Positions 18,534 through 28,022 of a stretch of DNA of 64,000 bases are shown here, one piece after another (the first letter of the stretch is position 1; each line of letters starts with the position of its first letter). Both the position numbers and the translations under genes were made by a program. The stretch is taken from contig NZ_WSQA01000003.1 of assembly GCF_009768885.1 (NCBI RefSeq), positions 310,001 to 374,000 on the forward strand, read 5' to 3'. The notes under the pieces were generated by a model. It saw only the letters and a list, made by a program, of their open reading frames with translations. It ran no database searches and was not told where the DNA came from. This DNA comes from Sphingobacterium humi. GTDB lineage: Bacteria; Bacteroidota; Bacteroidia; Sphingobacteriales; Sphingobacteriaceae.

Positions 18534-19139
18534 ATGGAAAATCGTAAAGATCAGATCGTCGAAACAGCGCTCAAACGCTTTTCGCATTTTGGTTTCCACA
18601 AGACCACAATGAACGAGATCGCTGATGATTTGCGAATTACTAAAGCAAATTTATACTACTACTATCCAGACAAGTCGAGCTTGATTCTGGATGTGTTGAA
18701 TTTTATTATTGATGGCATCCACCAAGAAGAGCTGGAGATCATTAAAAAGTACAATAACAACCTCATCGATATCATCATCGAAATCTTGACCATGAAAAAT
18801 AGTTTTATGCGCAAATACTATGTGTTGCATATTACAGAGAATATGGACTGGTTGAAAGGTATTGATATTAAGTGTACGATGGAAGAACACTACGAACGCG
18901 ATATGTTATGTGTCGAAGTGTTGTTCAAAAAAGCAATAGAAGCTGGCGAACTAAGCATGGACGATCCGAAAGAAGCAGCACAGGCCTTTACCGAAATTAT
19001 AAAAGGCGTAAGCTTGTTGCACACCCTTTCAGACGTTATCACCGGTATTCCTAATGAGGAGAATATCGCCATCATTCTAGCAAGTCAAATCCGCGCGGCC
19101 CGTCTAATTTTTGAAGGGCGTATTATTAGAAACAAATAG
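18534..19139 (+). CDS. TetR/AcrR-family repressor of the efflux operon
   Basis: A 201-residue regulator. The N-terminal helix-turn-helix (about residues 8-50) reads FSHFGFHKTTMNEIADDLRI and LYYYYPDKSSL, typical of TetR. The C-terminal part (about 60-200) would bind an unknown drug or metabolite. It starts the operon and ends two bases before the tolC-like gene, so it probably represses its own promoter and the pump. Confidence 0.92.
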   Translation: MENRKDQIVETALKRFSHFGFHKTTMNEIADDLRITKANLYYYYPDKSSLILDVLNFIIDGIHQEELEIIKKYNNNLIDIIIEILTMKNSFMRKYYVLHITENMDWLKGIDIKCTMEEHYERDMLCVEVLFKKAIEAGELSMDDPKEAAQAFTEIIKGVSLLHTLSDVITGIPNEENIAIILASQIRAARLIFEGRIIRNK

Positions 19140-19141
19140 AA

Positions 19142-20464
19142 ATGAAAAGGATAAATATAATCACACTATTCATGGCTGGGATATTTTCCAGTTCCATGTT
19201 GCATGCTCAAGAAACGCTGACCTTGCAGGAAGCTGTGCAATTTGCACTGGAAAACAAGGCCGAAGCGAAGAAGTCCAGATTGGATGTTGAGAATGCGCAA
19301 TACCAAATTGATGAGGTTCGCGCTGGAGCACTTCCTCAAATCAATGGTTCTGCTTCCTTGAAATATAATGCGATTATCCCAAGTATGCCCATTGATATGA
19401 ATGGACAGACCACCTATCTTAAAATGGGGCAGCCTTGGAACTCGACCGCGGCACTTTCAGTGAATCAGCAAATCTTCAACCAATCCCTATTTACCGGGTT
19501 GAAGGCGGCGCGTACAACACGCGAGTTTTATGCCATTAATCATCAATTAACCGAAGAACAATTGATCGAAAAAGTAGCAAATTCGTACTATGACGTGTAC
19601 ACTACGCAATTGCAATTGCAGACCATTGAAGATAACTTAAACAGTACCACCAAAACCAGGGATGTCATCTCGGGTTTGGTGACTGCCGGCTTAGGTCGTA
19701 AAATTGATTTAGACCGCACGAATGTGGCTATCAATAACTTACAGGCCAATCGCCAGATTATCGTGAATGCTTTAGAATTAAAGGAAAATGCCTTGAAGTT
19801 TGCCATTGGTATGCCAATGGAAACGGATATCGTTTTACCGAATGAGACCTTTGCTATAGATGCTAGCCTGGCTTCGGCAGCGGGCTATGATTTAGCTGCA
19901 CGCTCTGAGATCAAAGTGTTAGAGAAACAAAATGAATTGCTGGAGTTAAACCGCGAAAGCATGAAAGCCGATTACTACCCAAGATTATCTTTCGGTGGTG
20001 ATTTAGGCTACCAAGGATTTGGTCAAGGCTTCCCTGTCGGCGGAAACTTCAACTGGTTCGGAAGTTCCGGATTAGGCTTAAACCTGTCTATCCCTATTTT
20101 CAATGGGGGAGCAACCAAGGCCAAAATCAATCAGGCAACCATTAAGATCAAACAGGCGCAGGTTGATTTAGAGGATACCAAGCTAGCCTTAAACTTAGCC
20201 AATGAAAATGCCCGTGCGCAAATTAAGAACAGCTTGTTAACGGTTGATCAAAACCGCCGCAACGTGCAGTTGGCCAAAGAAGTGATGGATGATACCCAAA
20301 ACAACTATAGAAATGGATTAGCCACCTTAACGGAACTGCTAGATGCCGAGAACGCCTATGCAGACGCGCAAAACAACTTAAATACCTCGCTGTTAAACTA
20401 TAAAGTTGCCGAGGTACAGCTGATCAAAGCAAACGGAAATTTAAAATCATTAGTAAACGAATAA
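19142..20464 (+). CDS. TolC-family outer-membrane efflux channel
   Basis: A 440-residue outer-membrane channel with a signal peptide (about residues 1-22, ending HAQ) and two OEP repeats rich in coiled-coil helices. LTLQEAVQFALENK opens the first repeat and NYRNGLATLTELLDAENAYADAQNN is the usual motif near the end of the second. It forms the exit duct for the RND pump encoded two genes later. Confidence 0.94.
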   Translation: MKRINIITLFMAGIFSSSMLHAQETLTLQEAVQFALENKAEAKKSRLDVENAQYQIDEVRAGALPQINGSASLKYNAIIPSMPIDMNGQTTYLKMGQPWNSTAALSVNQQIFNQSLFTGLKAARTTREFYAINHQLTEEQLIEKVANSYYDVYTTQLQLQTIEDNLNSTTKTRDVISGLVTAGLGRKIDLDRTNVAINNLQANRQIIVNALELKENALKFAIGMPMETDIVLPNETFAIDASLASAAGYDLAARSEIKVLEKQNELLELNRESMKADYYPRLSFGGDLGYQGFGQGFPVGGNFNWFGSSGLGLNLSIPIFNGGATKAKINQATIKIKQAQVDLEDTKLALNLANENARAQIKNSLLTVDQNRRNVQLAKEVMDDTQNNYRNGLATLTELLDAENAYADAQNNLNTSLLNYKVAEVQLIKANGNLKSLVNE

Positions 20465-20485
20465 TCACAACCCTTAATACACATT

Positions 20486-21544
20486 ATGAAACGCGTAATT
20501 ATATCCATCATAATCATTGCTGCAGTTTTAGCCGGCATCATGTTCATCCTGAACAAAAACAAGGCGAAAGTAGAGCAAGAAACAGCCATCGTAGCGCAGA
20601 AAAATGCGGCCGTTGCCGTGCGTATCGATACGGCACAAAATCAACAAATGAGCCTGGCCTACCAATCCAACGGTACCTTTATGCCGAAGCAAGAAGTAAC
20701 CGTTGCTGCTGAAACAGGCGGCCGTGTGGTTCGTGTTTTGGTTGACGAAGGTTCTCGTGTATCTGCAGGTCAAACTTTAGCCGTAGTAGAAGGCGATAAA
20801 TTAAACGTAGGGGTTGCTAATGCGCAAGCCGCTTACGATAATGCACAAGCTACCTTACAACGCTACGAAAGCGCACTTTCAACAGGTGGGGTAACCCAAC
20901 AACAAGTAGATCAGATGCGCTTACAATTTGAAAACGCGAAGAACAACTTGAAAAGTGCGAAGTTAAACGCAGGTGATGTAACGATCAAAACCTCCGTAGG
21001 CGGTATTGTCAATGCCCGTAAAATTGAACCAGGTGCTTATGTAAGCCCAGGTACGCCGGCGTTCGATATCGTGAATGTTAGCACCTTGAAACTGCGTGTA
21101 AATGTAGACGAGAAAAATGTGGCTACCCTACGTGTGGGGCAGCAAGTAGAGGTATTGGTAAGTGTGTATGCCGATAAGAAATTCAGCGGACGCATTACCT
21201 TTATCGCGCCAAAATCGGATGGCAGCTTAAACTTCCCGGTAGAAATTGAAATCGCGAATAACCCGAACAATGAGCTTCGTGCAGGGATGTACGGTACTGC
21301 TGTATTCGGTGGCGAAGGTTCAGCCTCTGTATTGGTTATTCCACGTACGGCTTTCGTAGGAAGTATCTCCGACAACCGCGTATTTGTGCTTAAAAATGGT
21401 AAAGCTATTGAAATAAAAGTAATGGCAGGTAGAAGCTTTGGTGATCTGATCGAAGTAACCAGCGGATTACAAGCAGGCGACCAAGTGATTATCTCGGGTC
21501 AAATCAACCTGTTAGACCAATCTCCTGTTGAGGTTATTAAATAG
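20486..21544 (+). CDS. RND efflux periplasmic adaptor (membrane fusion protein)
   Basis: A 352-residue HlyD/AcrA-type adaptor anchored by one N-terminal hydrophobic helix (about residues 4-22). The lipoyl-like half-motifs (ETGGRVVRVLVDEGSRVSAG around 70-90, and VTIKTSVGGIVNARKIEPGAYV around 166-188) flank a short helical hairpin, followed by beta-barrel and membrane-proximal domains. It links the inner-membrane pump to the TolC-like channel. It lies 21 bases after the channel gene and 25 before the pump gene. Confidence 0.94.
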   Translation: MKRVIISIIIIAAVLAGIMFILNKNKAKVEQETAIVAQKNAAVAVRIDTAQNQQMSLAYQSNGTFMPKQEVTVAAETGGRVVRVLVDEGSRVSAGQTLAVVEGDKLNVGVANAQAAYDNAQATLQRYESALSTGGVTQQQVDQMRLQFENAKNNLKSAKLNAGDVTIKTSVGGIVNARKIEPGAYVSPGTPAFDIVNVSTLKLRVNVDEKNVATLRVGQQVEVLVSVYADKKFSGRITFIAPKSDGSLNFPVEIEIANNPNNELRAGMYGTAVFGGEGSASVLVIPRTAFVGSISDNRVFVLKNGKAIEIKVMAGRSFGDLIEVTSGLQAGDQVIISGQINLLDQSPVEVIK

Positions 21545-21569
21545 TTTGTGCCCATTCTAAAATTAAATC

Positions 21570-24500
21570 ATGAAGATTACTGAAATATCGATAAAACGTC
21601 CCAGCCTGATCATCGTATTATTTATAATACTGACCTTGGGTGGGATATTCTCCTATTCCCAATTGGGATATGAGCTCGTACCTAAGTTCGAGGTAAACGT
21701 AATTACCATTCAAACGGTTTACCCGGGAGCATCGCCTACCGAGGTGGAAAATACCGTAACCAAGAAAATTGAAGATGCCGTTTCCTCCTTAGAGAATATT
21801 AAGAAACTGGAGTCAACCTCCATGGAGAACGTCTCTATTGTAATGATTACCTTGAACGATGGAGCCGACGTCAACTTCTTGCTGACCGATGCCCAGCGTA
21901 AAATTAACGCCATCTTAAAGGATTTACCCGAAGACGTAGATCCGCCATCGTTGAACAAGTTCTCCTTAGACGACGTGGCCATCATGAGCTTAGCGGTAAC
22001 CTCTAAGCTTTCTGAAAAGCAACTTTACGACCTCCTAGACAATAAGATTCAGCCTATTTTCGCCCGTATCAACGGGGTAGCTAAGGTAGACTTGATTGGT
22101 GGTGAGGAACGTGAAATCCAGGTAAGTGTAGATGCAGAGAAATTAGAGGGTTACGGCCTTTCTATTGCGCAGGTTCAACAGGTTATCGCCCAGTCGAACT
22201 TAGACTTCCCTACCGGAAACGTGAGTACCCGAGAAAACCGGACCACCATCCGTTTGGCCGGAAAAGTAACATCGGTGGATGAGTTGAGAAACCTGCCTAT
22301 CACCACGCCAAAAGGAATCACTATCTTTTTACGTGATGTGGCCGATGTGCAAGATGGTATCAAAGAGATTGAGAAAATTGCGCGGTTAGACCAAAAGAAC
22401 ACCATCTTATTGCAGGTGTTCAAGCAGTCGGATGCCAATGCCGTGGAAGTATCCAAATTGGTGAAAGAAACCATTCAAACGGTAGAGAAAGATTACGCAA
22501 CGAATGATGTAAAAGTATTGGTGGCGAATGACTCGACCGACTATACCTTGAATGCCGCTAACAACGTAATGCACGACTTAATGATCGCCGTAGCATTGGT
22601 AGGTTTCATCATGTTATTCTTCTTACATAGTTTGCGTAATGCGGCCATTACCATGGTGGCTATTCCACTATCCTTAGTGGCTACTTTTATCGGACTCCTG
22701 TTAATGGGCTATACCCTAAACTTGATGTCTTTATTAGGACTTTCCCTGGTAGTTGGTATCCTGGTGGATGATGCGATCGTCGTAATCGAGAACATTCACC
22801 GCCATATGGAAATGGGTAAAAATAAAGTGCGTGCCGCCTATGACGGAGCGAAGGAAATCGGGTTTACCGTATCGGCCATTACCTTGGTAATCGTCGTGGT
22901 ATTCTTGCCTATCGCTATGTCATCCGGATTGGTAGCCAATATCTTGGCTCAATTCTGTGTTACGGTAATTATTGCCACCATGTTATCCTTATTGGTATCC
23001 TTTACCGTGGTGCCTTGGTTATACTCACGTTTTGGAAAAATCGAACATATCAATTCAAAATCATTCTTTGGACGTATTATCCATGGTTTCGAAGCTGGAT
23101 TGACCAAATTTACCAACTGGATTACCGCTATCTTGGAATGGTGTTTAAAAAGCCGTGCCACTAAATTGGCAACCTTGGCTATTGCCATTGTGCTTTTCGC
23201 CGGTTCTTGTAGCTTATCCTTCTTAGGTTATATTGGTTCCGACTTCTTCCCGGCTTCTGATAAAGGGGAGTATATGATTCAATTGGAATTGGAGAAAGAT
23301 GCTTCTTTAGAGAAAACAAACTTCTTGACCCAGAAAGCAGAAGCTATTATTAAAGCCAAGCCAGAAGTAGAGCGTATCATTACCACCGTAGGTCAATCAT
23401 CCGATGGGGTGATGTCTACCGCAGGTTCTCGCTATAAATCAGAGATCCACGTGATCATGAAAGATAGCTATACCGAGAACTCCAAAGTATATGCGGCCGT
23501 ATTGCAACGTGAATTGGAAAATGCCTTGATCGGCGCAAAAATTAAGTCGGTGAATATGGGCTTAATGGGCGCAGAGCAAGCACCGTTGAAACTGACTGTA
23601 ATTGCTTCGGATGTGGCTGATGCCTCTGAGTTCGCCGTACAAGCGGCAGACCTGTTGCGTAAGGTGCCAGGAGCAACCAACGTGAAATTATCTTCTGAAG
23701 GGGGTAACCCGGAGATCAACGTCAAAGTAGATCGCGAGAAAATGACTTCTCTAGGCTTGAATGTGGCCACTGTTGGTATGACCATGCAGACTGCCTTCTC
23801 CGGAAATACAGATAATAAATTCCGTGCTGGCGATAATGAATACGATATTAATATTCGTTTCTCAGAATCTAGCCGTTCGAATATTGCAGACGTGAGAAAC
23901 TTGAAGTTTATCAACGACAAGGGTACTCCGATTTCCTTAGAGCAATTTGCTGAAGTAGGCTATAGCTCTGGACCATCCTTATTGGAACGTCGCGATAAAT
24001 CACCTGCCGTATCCGTACAGGCGTCTATTATCGGTCGTACCTTAGGTGAGGTTGCGGGCGAGTGGGAAACAGAATTCTCGAAATTAGAGCGTAAGCCAGG
24101 GGTAGTTTACATCTGGGGAGGTAATATGGAAAGTCAGCAAGAAGGTTTCGGTACCTTAGGTATCGCCTTATTGGCCTCCATCTTATTGGTATACTTAGTA
24201 ATGGTATCCCTATACGATAGTTTCTCTACACCATTTGTCGTGATGTTCTCTATTCCTCTGTCCTTTATCGGAGCCTTGTTACTCTTGGCTTTGACCGGAC
24301 AGTCCTTAAACATCTTTACCATCTTAGGTATCATCATGTTGATTGGATTGGTAGCGAAGAACGCGATTCTATTGGTCGACTTTGCCAACCACCGGAAGGA
24401 ACATGGCGACTCGACACACGACGCCTTGGTAGCGGCTAACCACGCCCGTCTTCGTCCGATTTTAATGACGACCATCGCGATGGTGTTCGGTATGATTCCT

Positions 24501-24737
24501 ATTGCTATGGCAACAGGTGATGGTGCCGACATGAACCGTGGTCTAGCCATCGTTATTATCGGGGGACTTTTGTCATCCCTGTTATTAACCTTGGTGGTTG
24601 TACCTGTGGTATACTCCATCTTCGATAGCTTGCAAAGAAGATTCGGTAAGAAAGAAAAAACTGATTACGCCGAATTGATGGATGCAGATTTCGTGATGAA
24701 CGAAAACTATGTGGACGAAATGGACGTGAAGCATTAG
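21570..24737 (+). CDS. RND-family multidrug efflux pump
   Basis: A 1055-residue proton-driven inner-membrane pump of the AcrB/MexB superfamily. It has 12 predicted membrane helices in two halves, each with a large periplasmic loop. YPGASPTEVENTVTKKIEDAV (residues about 51-71, near the porter domain), LVDDAIVVIENIHRHME (about 405) with the proton-relay aspartates, and the late GLVAKNAILLVDFAN are clear RND motifs. The pump closes the tetR-tolC-adaptor-pump operon. Its terminator lies about 220 bases downstream, beyond a repeat copy. Confidence 0.95.
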   Translation: MKITEISIKRPSLIIVLFIILTLGGIFSYSQLGYELVPKFEVNVITIQTVYPGASPTEVENTVTKKIEDAVSSLENIKKLESTSMENVSIVMITLNDGADVNFLLTDAQRKINAILKDLPEDVDPPSLNKFSLDDVAIMSLAVTSKLSEKQLYDLLDNKIQPIFARINGVAKVDLIGGEEREIQVSVDAEKLEGYGLSIAQVQQVIAQSNLDFPTGNVSTRENRTTIRLAGKVTSVDELRNLPITTPKGITIFLRDVADVQDGIKEIEKIARLDQKNTILLQVFKQSDANAVEVSKLVKETIQTVEKDYATNDVKVLVANDSTDYTLNAANNVMHDLMIAVALVGFIMLFFLHSLRNAAITMVAIPLSLVATFIGLLLMGYTLNLMSLLGLSLVVGILVDDAIVVIENIHRHMEMGKNKVRAAYDGAKEIGFTVSAITLVIVVVFLPIAMSSGLVANILAQFCVTVIIATMLSLLVSFTVVPWLYSRFGKIEHINSKSFFGRIIHGFEAGLTKFTNWITAILEWCLKSRATKLATLAIAIVLFAGSCSLSFLGYIGSDFFPASDKGEYMIQLELEKDASLEKTNFLTQKAEAIIKAKPEVERIITTVGQSSDGVMSTAGSRYKSEIHVIMKDSYTENSKVYAAVLQRELENALIGAKIKSVNMGLMGAEQAPLKLTVIASDVADASEFAVQAADLLRKVPGATNVKLSSEGGNPEINVKVDREKMTSLGLNVATVGMTMQTAFSGNTDNKFRAGDNEYDINIRFSESSRSNIADVRNLKFINDKGTPISLEQFAEVGYSSGPSLLERRDKSPAVSVQASIIGRTLGEVAGEWETEFSKLERKPGVVYIWGGNMESQQEGFGTLGIALLASILLVYLVMVSLYDSFSTPFVVMFSIPLSFIGALLLLALTGQSLNIFTILGIIMLIGLVAKNAILLVDFANHRKEHGDSTHDALVAANHARLRPILMTTIAMVFGMIPIAMATGDGADMNRGLAIVIIGGLLSSLLLTLVVVPVVYSIFDSLQRRFGKKEKTDYAELMDADFVMNENYVDEMDVKH

Positions 24738-24744
24738 GTTTAAT

Positions 24745-24891
24745 AGATATGAGATGTGAGATGTGAGATATGAGAGCTGGGTGGTGATCCTTGTTTTTCA
24801 TTGTTGACGCTTTGTGCCGCGTTGTGTCCAGGGTTGTCATGGTGAGCGGAGTCGAACCACGAACGACTGGTACGTCAGTACAATCAGCAAT
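24745..24891 (+). repeat. Dispersed repeat, left arm of a long inverted repeat
   Basis: It starts with GAGATGTGA-type short tandem units, then a unique-looking 71-base section (24786-24856) and the core TGAGCGGAGTCGAA with a GTACGTCAGT tail. The 71-base section matches 25364-25434 in inverted orientation at 68 of 71 positions. It lies between the pump stop codon and the pump terminator. Not protein-coding. Confidence 0.85.
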
Positions 24892-24953
24892 GCTTATCAC
24901 GCATATCAACAATAAGTTGTATTAACATTTTTATTAATACATAAAATAATTTT

Positions 24954-24987
24954 AAACGGGCAGGTGGAAACCACTGCCCGTTTTTTT
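24954..24987 (+). terminator. Rho-independent terminator of the RND operon
   Basis: AAACGGGCA, a one-base bulge and GTGG pair with CCAC TGCCCGTTT around AAA, followed by seven T. Confidence 0.8.
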
Positions 24988-25066
24988 ATCGTTATTGCAT
25001 AAGTCACCTATGCTTCCCAATTACCCTATTTTTTCATCCATTCAATCTTTTTTCTGTTCCCTATTT

Positions 25067-25130
25067 GCCCCCTTTTCAAAGGGGGTTGAATTGGGTTTGA
25101 AAGGGGAGTGAAAGGGAAGAGGAAAGGGGT
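25067..25130 (+). repeat. Second dispersed repeat type (G-rich, with palindrome)
   Basis: The palindrome CCCCCTTT-TC-AAAGGGGG (25068-25085) is followed by TTTGAAAGGGGAGTGAAAGGG. The same arrangement recurs at 47184-47230, again next to the TGAGCGGAGTCGAA repeat. No coding signal. Confidence 0.65.
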
Positions 25131-25230
25131 AAACTTAGAGGTGTTTATAAGCTTTGCTTATTTGTGATGGCAAGTTTTAGTAATGATCTATTGCTATAAA
25201 ATGCTATTAATAAATGTGCTTAGTACGGTT

Positions 25231-25281
25231 GATTGCACTGACGTACCAATGGTTCGTGGTTCGACTCCGCTCACCATGACA
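25231..25281 (-). repeat. Dispersed repeat core copy
   Basis: Inverted copy of the core (TGAGCGGAGTCGAA with the GTACGTCAGTGCAAT tail) without the flanking 71-base section. It shares the extra CCACGAAC seen in the copy at 24835-24891. The sequence between it and the next copy (25282-25338) holds only a ten-T run. Confidence 0.75.
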
Positions 25282-25338
25282 GCTACCAATGACATGTTTT
25301 TTTTTTGCAACATACTGTTAATGAGTATTATATGTGTT

Positions 25339-25491
25339 GCTGATTGCACTGACGTACCAGTCGTTCGACTCCGCTCACGATGACAACTCTGGACACAACG
25401 CGGTACAAAGCGTCAACAATGAAAAACAAGGATCAGCACCCAGCTCTCACCACCCAGCTCTCATATCTCATATCTCACATCTCATATCTCC
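25339..25491 (-). repeat. Dispersed repeat, right arm of the long inverted repeat
   Basis: Reverse-complement copy of the left arm at 24745-24891, including the short GAGATATGAGATG units. Its end supplies the last five codons and the stop codon of the EamA transporter gene, so the repeat has entered the 3' end of a gene or lies exactly against it. Confidence 0.85.
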
Positions 25492-26320
25492 TATTGAACA
25501 ATGTTGTTCCCACGCTGGCCATTACCACGCAGGCAATGGATATCCATTGCAGGAAGCTGAGGTTTTCTTGCAGGAAGAGTAGTCCGGAGAGGGCGGCGAA
25601 GGCTGGTTGCAGGCTGGTGAGGATGGAGAATGTTTTTGCCGGTAATTGTTTGAGGGCAATCATATCTAAGGAGAAGGGGAGGGCGCTTGATAAAATAGCG
25701 ACGCCTAGTCCTTGTAGGAATAGCAGGGGTGTAATTTTTAGTAATTGGCCATCCCAAATGGCGAAGGGAATAATAAAAAGGGCTGCGATCAGCATGCCTG
25801 TGGATACGGCATCTTTGCTATCCATTACTTTGGATACTTTACCGCCCATTACAATATAGACGGCCCAGAATACACCGGCAAGGAAGGCCAGGAATACGCC
25901 GAGCAGATCGACTTCCCCGGTTCCCCAAGGCACAATCAATAAGATGCCTGTACAGGCTAATAGCGCCCACAGCAGGTCGAGGACTTTGCGGGAGAGGACT
26001 AGGGCCAAAAACAAGGGGCCTACGAACTCAATGGTAACCCCCAAACCTAGGGGGATTCGTTGGATAGCCATGTAGAAAATGAGGTTCATGGCGGCAATGC
26101 CGAGGCCATAAATGCTGCAGTAGAGCCATTGTTTTTTGTTGAAGCTTCCTAGTTTGGGGCGGTTGATAAAGAACAAGATAATAGCCGATAGCCCGATGCG
26201 TAGGGTACTGGTGCCGATGGCGCCTAAAGCGGGGAAGAGTCGTTTGGCTAGGGAAGCACCCCCTTGGACACAGATCATCGATGCCAAGGCGGCAGGAACG
26301 GCAATATTCTTATTTTTCAT
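25475..26320 (-). CDS. EamA-family (DMT) exporter
   Basis: A 281-residue inner-membrane protein with about ten hydrophobic helices in two EamA repeats, similar to RhtA/YdcZ-like drug and metabolite exporters (FVGPLFLALVLSRKVLDLLWA in the first half, AFAALSGLLFLQENLSFLQW in the second). The ATG at 26320 replaces an upstream in-frame TTG. The last residues RRYEM and the stop are encoded by a dispersed repeat, so the native C terminus may have been different. It follows the ABC ATPase gene region on the same strand; substrate unknown. Confidence 0.85.
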   Translation of the reverse strand: MKNKNIAVPAALASMICVQGGASLAKRLFPALGAIGTSTLRIGLSAIILFFINRPKLGSFNKKQWLYCSIYGLGIAAMNLIFYMAIQRIPLGLGVTIEFVGPLFLALVLSRKVLDLLWALLACTGILLIVPWGTGEVDLLGVFLAFLAGVFWAVYIVMGGKVSKVMDSKDAVSTGMLIAALFIIPFAIWDGQLLKITPLLFLQGLGVAILSSALPFSLDMIALKQLPAKTFSILTSLQPAFAALSGLLFLQENLSFLQWISIACVVMASVGTTLFNRRYEM

Positions 26321-26349
26321 GCTAAGACGAATATACAATTACTTTCGTC

Positions 26350-27030
26350 TTAAAGACCAAAAAATCGATCCAGCTCTACCCGTAGGATTTTTGTCTTCAT
26401 TTCTTCTTCCAGTTTATCGAAATCGGGCTTTTCCACCCTTTGTTTTATTTGGCCTTCATCGAGGTAGAAAATCTCATCGCAGGTATCTTTGAGGGTGGAG
26501 TAGATATGGGAGGATATTAATATGGTTTTTCCTTCTTCCTTTAAGCGATGGATAATGGCGGTCAGGATAATGGCACTTTGGAAGTCGATACCATTGTAGG
26601 GTTCATCCAGAATGAAGTATTGGTTTTGCTGCAGCAGTACCGCCGTGAGGGCAAGTTTCTTTTTCATGCCGGTGGAGTAGCTGCTGGCTTGATTTTTTAA
26701 TGGCAGATCGAACAGGTTGCAGTTCGCTAGGTCCTGTAATTTAATGCCGCGTGCTTCAGTTAATAGTAAAATATGCTCCTCAGCGGTTATTTTCGGAATA
26801 AAATAGGAGTCGGATGTCAGGTAACCTAAGACATCTTTTAAGGGTTTATGGCTACTTTCTAGCTGCCCATCATAGGGTTCCAGACCGGCAATGCAGCGGA
26901 ATAGGGTGGTTTTGCCGGCTCCATTTTCGCCTACCAGGCCATACACCTTGCCCGGCAATAAGTCCATGGAAACATCTTGGAGCACCTGTTTTTCGCCATA
27001 GGATTTGGAGAGCTTCGTAAGGGTTAACAT
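26350..27030 (-). CDS. ABC transporter ATP-binding protein
   Basis: A 226-residue ATPase. Walker A GENGAGKTTL is at about residues 34-43, the signature is SSYSTGMKKKLAL (about 116-128, with STGMK in place of LSGGQ), Walker B FILDEPYNGID (about 138-148) and the switch histidine in ISSHI (about 173). This form is typical of ABC-2 exporters and gliding/ABC-type systems. It overlaps the end of the upstream membrane gene by seven bases, which marks that protein as its partner. Confidence 0.9.
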   Translation of the reverse strand: MLTLTKLSKSYGEKQVLQDVSMDLLPGKVYGLVGENGAGKTTLFRCIAGLEPYDGQLESSHKPLKDVLGYLTSDSYFIPKITAEEHILLLTEARGIKLQDLANCNLFDLPLKNQASSYSTGMKKKLALTAVLLQQNQYFILDEPYNGIDFQSAIILTAIIHRLKEEGKTILISSHIYSTLKDTCDEIFYLDEGQIKQRVEKPDFDKLEEEMKTKILRVELDRFFGL

Positions 27031-27941
27031 AAGAATAGCTTTAAGTTTTGGGTGGCCTTTCGGAAATAATAGGGATAGAGAAAGAATATAAAAATGGGGA
27101 TGCCAACAGCAATGGCAAAGATCATAGCTTCAGGTATGTTTTTCTCCCGCGGATAGATGGCGTATTTGATTAAGATCAACAGACCCAAAGCCAATAAAAA
27201 GAGGAGCAAAATGGCCAGAGCAAATAATTGATGATATAAAGGGCTAAAGAGCAACATGACAAATAAAGGGCTAAAGAGCAACAGATGCTGCCCACATCCC
27301 CGCGCTATCTTCATGGCTAAAAAGGAGGCTGCGCTACGGTTATAATTCCAGATATAAGGTTCGGGTTCGATATAGTCGTAAATATTTAATACCGGAATAG
27401 CGATTAACAGGAAGCTTGCCAAGATGAGGTTAGGGTTGTCTACTGCTAAGCCGATGCCCCCAAAGCAATAGGCCAACACGTAAAAGCCTATAAATCGCCG
27501 TAAGCCCTGCGTAAATTCGAAGGGATGATGGGGAAAGAAGCTCAGGTAATATTTGTTGCTACCCAGGCGAAGTGGAAAGAAATAAAGCAGTAGGTGAAAA
27601 AGGACTAAGGCTAGAATTACCGTGTAAAAGCCATAGATCAAGCAAATAATGAGTAATGGGATAATAGGGAGGAACTGCTCCAGCAGTCGTATTTTCCGGT
27701 AAGTTGGGGTTGGGAAGTTGCTTTTCAGCAATTCATCCTGTTGCTTATTGCTTAGTTTTACGCCCGCAAAGAACCCGATAGCTAGTATTGCGAATGGCGC
27801 AATGGTCATGTAGCGTTGTACCTGAAAGGCTAGAAAAACGTAACATGCAAGTGCGAATAGTAGGCCTACCCATGCGGGTAATCCCGCATCTTCAAGCTGT
27901 CTTTTTAGTAAGGTAAAGCGTATTCGGAAATAGAATCTCAT
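27024..27941 (-). CDS. Putative ABC transporter membrane subunit
   Basis: A 305-residue membrane protein with about eight hydrophobic helices and a basic N terminus. I see no conserved motif beyond the helices. The seven-base overlap with the ATPase gene supports a permease role, since ABC-2-type permeases diverge widely. Cargo unknown. Three aromatic-rich helices near the C terminus (around residues 235-295) end in a basic tail. Confidence 0.65.
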   Translation of the reverse strand: MRFYFRIRFTLLKRQLEDAGLPAWVGLLFALACYVFLAFQVQRYMTIAPFAILAIGFFAGVKLSNKQQDELLKSNFPTPTYRKIRLLEQFLPIIPLLIICLIYGFYTVILALVLFHLLLYFFPLRLGSNKYYLSFFPHHPFEFTQGLRRFIGFYVLAYCFGGIGLAVDNPNLILASFLLIAIPVLNIYDYIEPEPYIWNYNRSAASFLAMKIARGCGQHLLLFSPLFVMLLFSPLYHQLFALAILLLFLLALGLLILIKYAIYPREKNIPEAMIFAIAVGIPIFIFFLYPYYFRKATQNLKLFLC

Positions 27942-28000
27942 TAATTGTCGGCAGGTTTAGCTGTTCGTTTTACTAAGTACCTAAATTAATAAAATAAAAA

Positions 28001-28022
28001 GAGATGATCGTTAATGATCATC
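28001..28022 (-). terminator. Terminator of the 50-residue miniprotein gene
   Basis: GATGATC-GTTAAT-GATCATC forms a hairpin with the stop codon in the loop; on the minus strand it is followed by CTCTTTTTATTTT. Confidence 0.6.

Noticed and set aside
24745..25491. A CRISPR array
   Set aside because: The repeats are few, inverted, of unequal length and without regular spacers or cas genes.
25183..25582. Plus-strand frames inside the repeat cluster
   Set aside because: They consist of repeat sequence, run across several repeat copies, and have no ribosome-binding site or conserved look.
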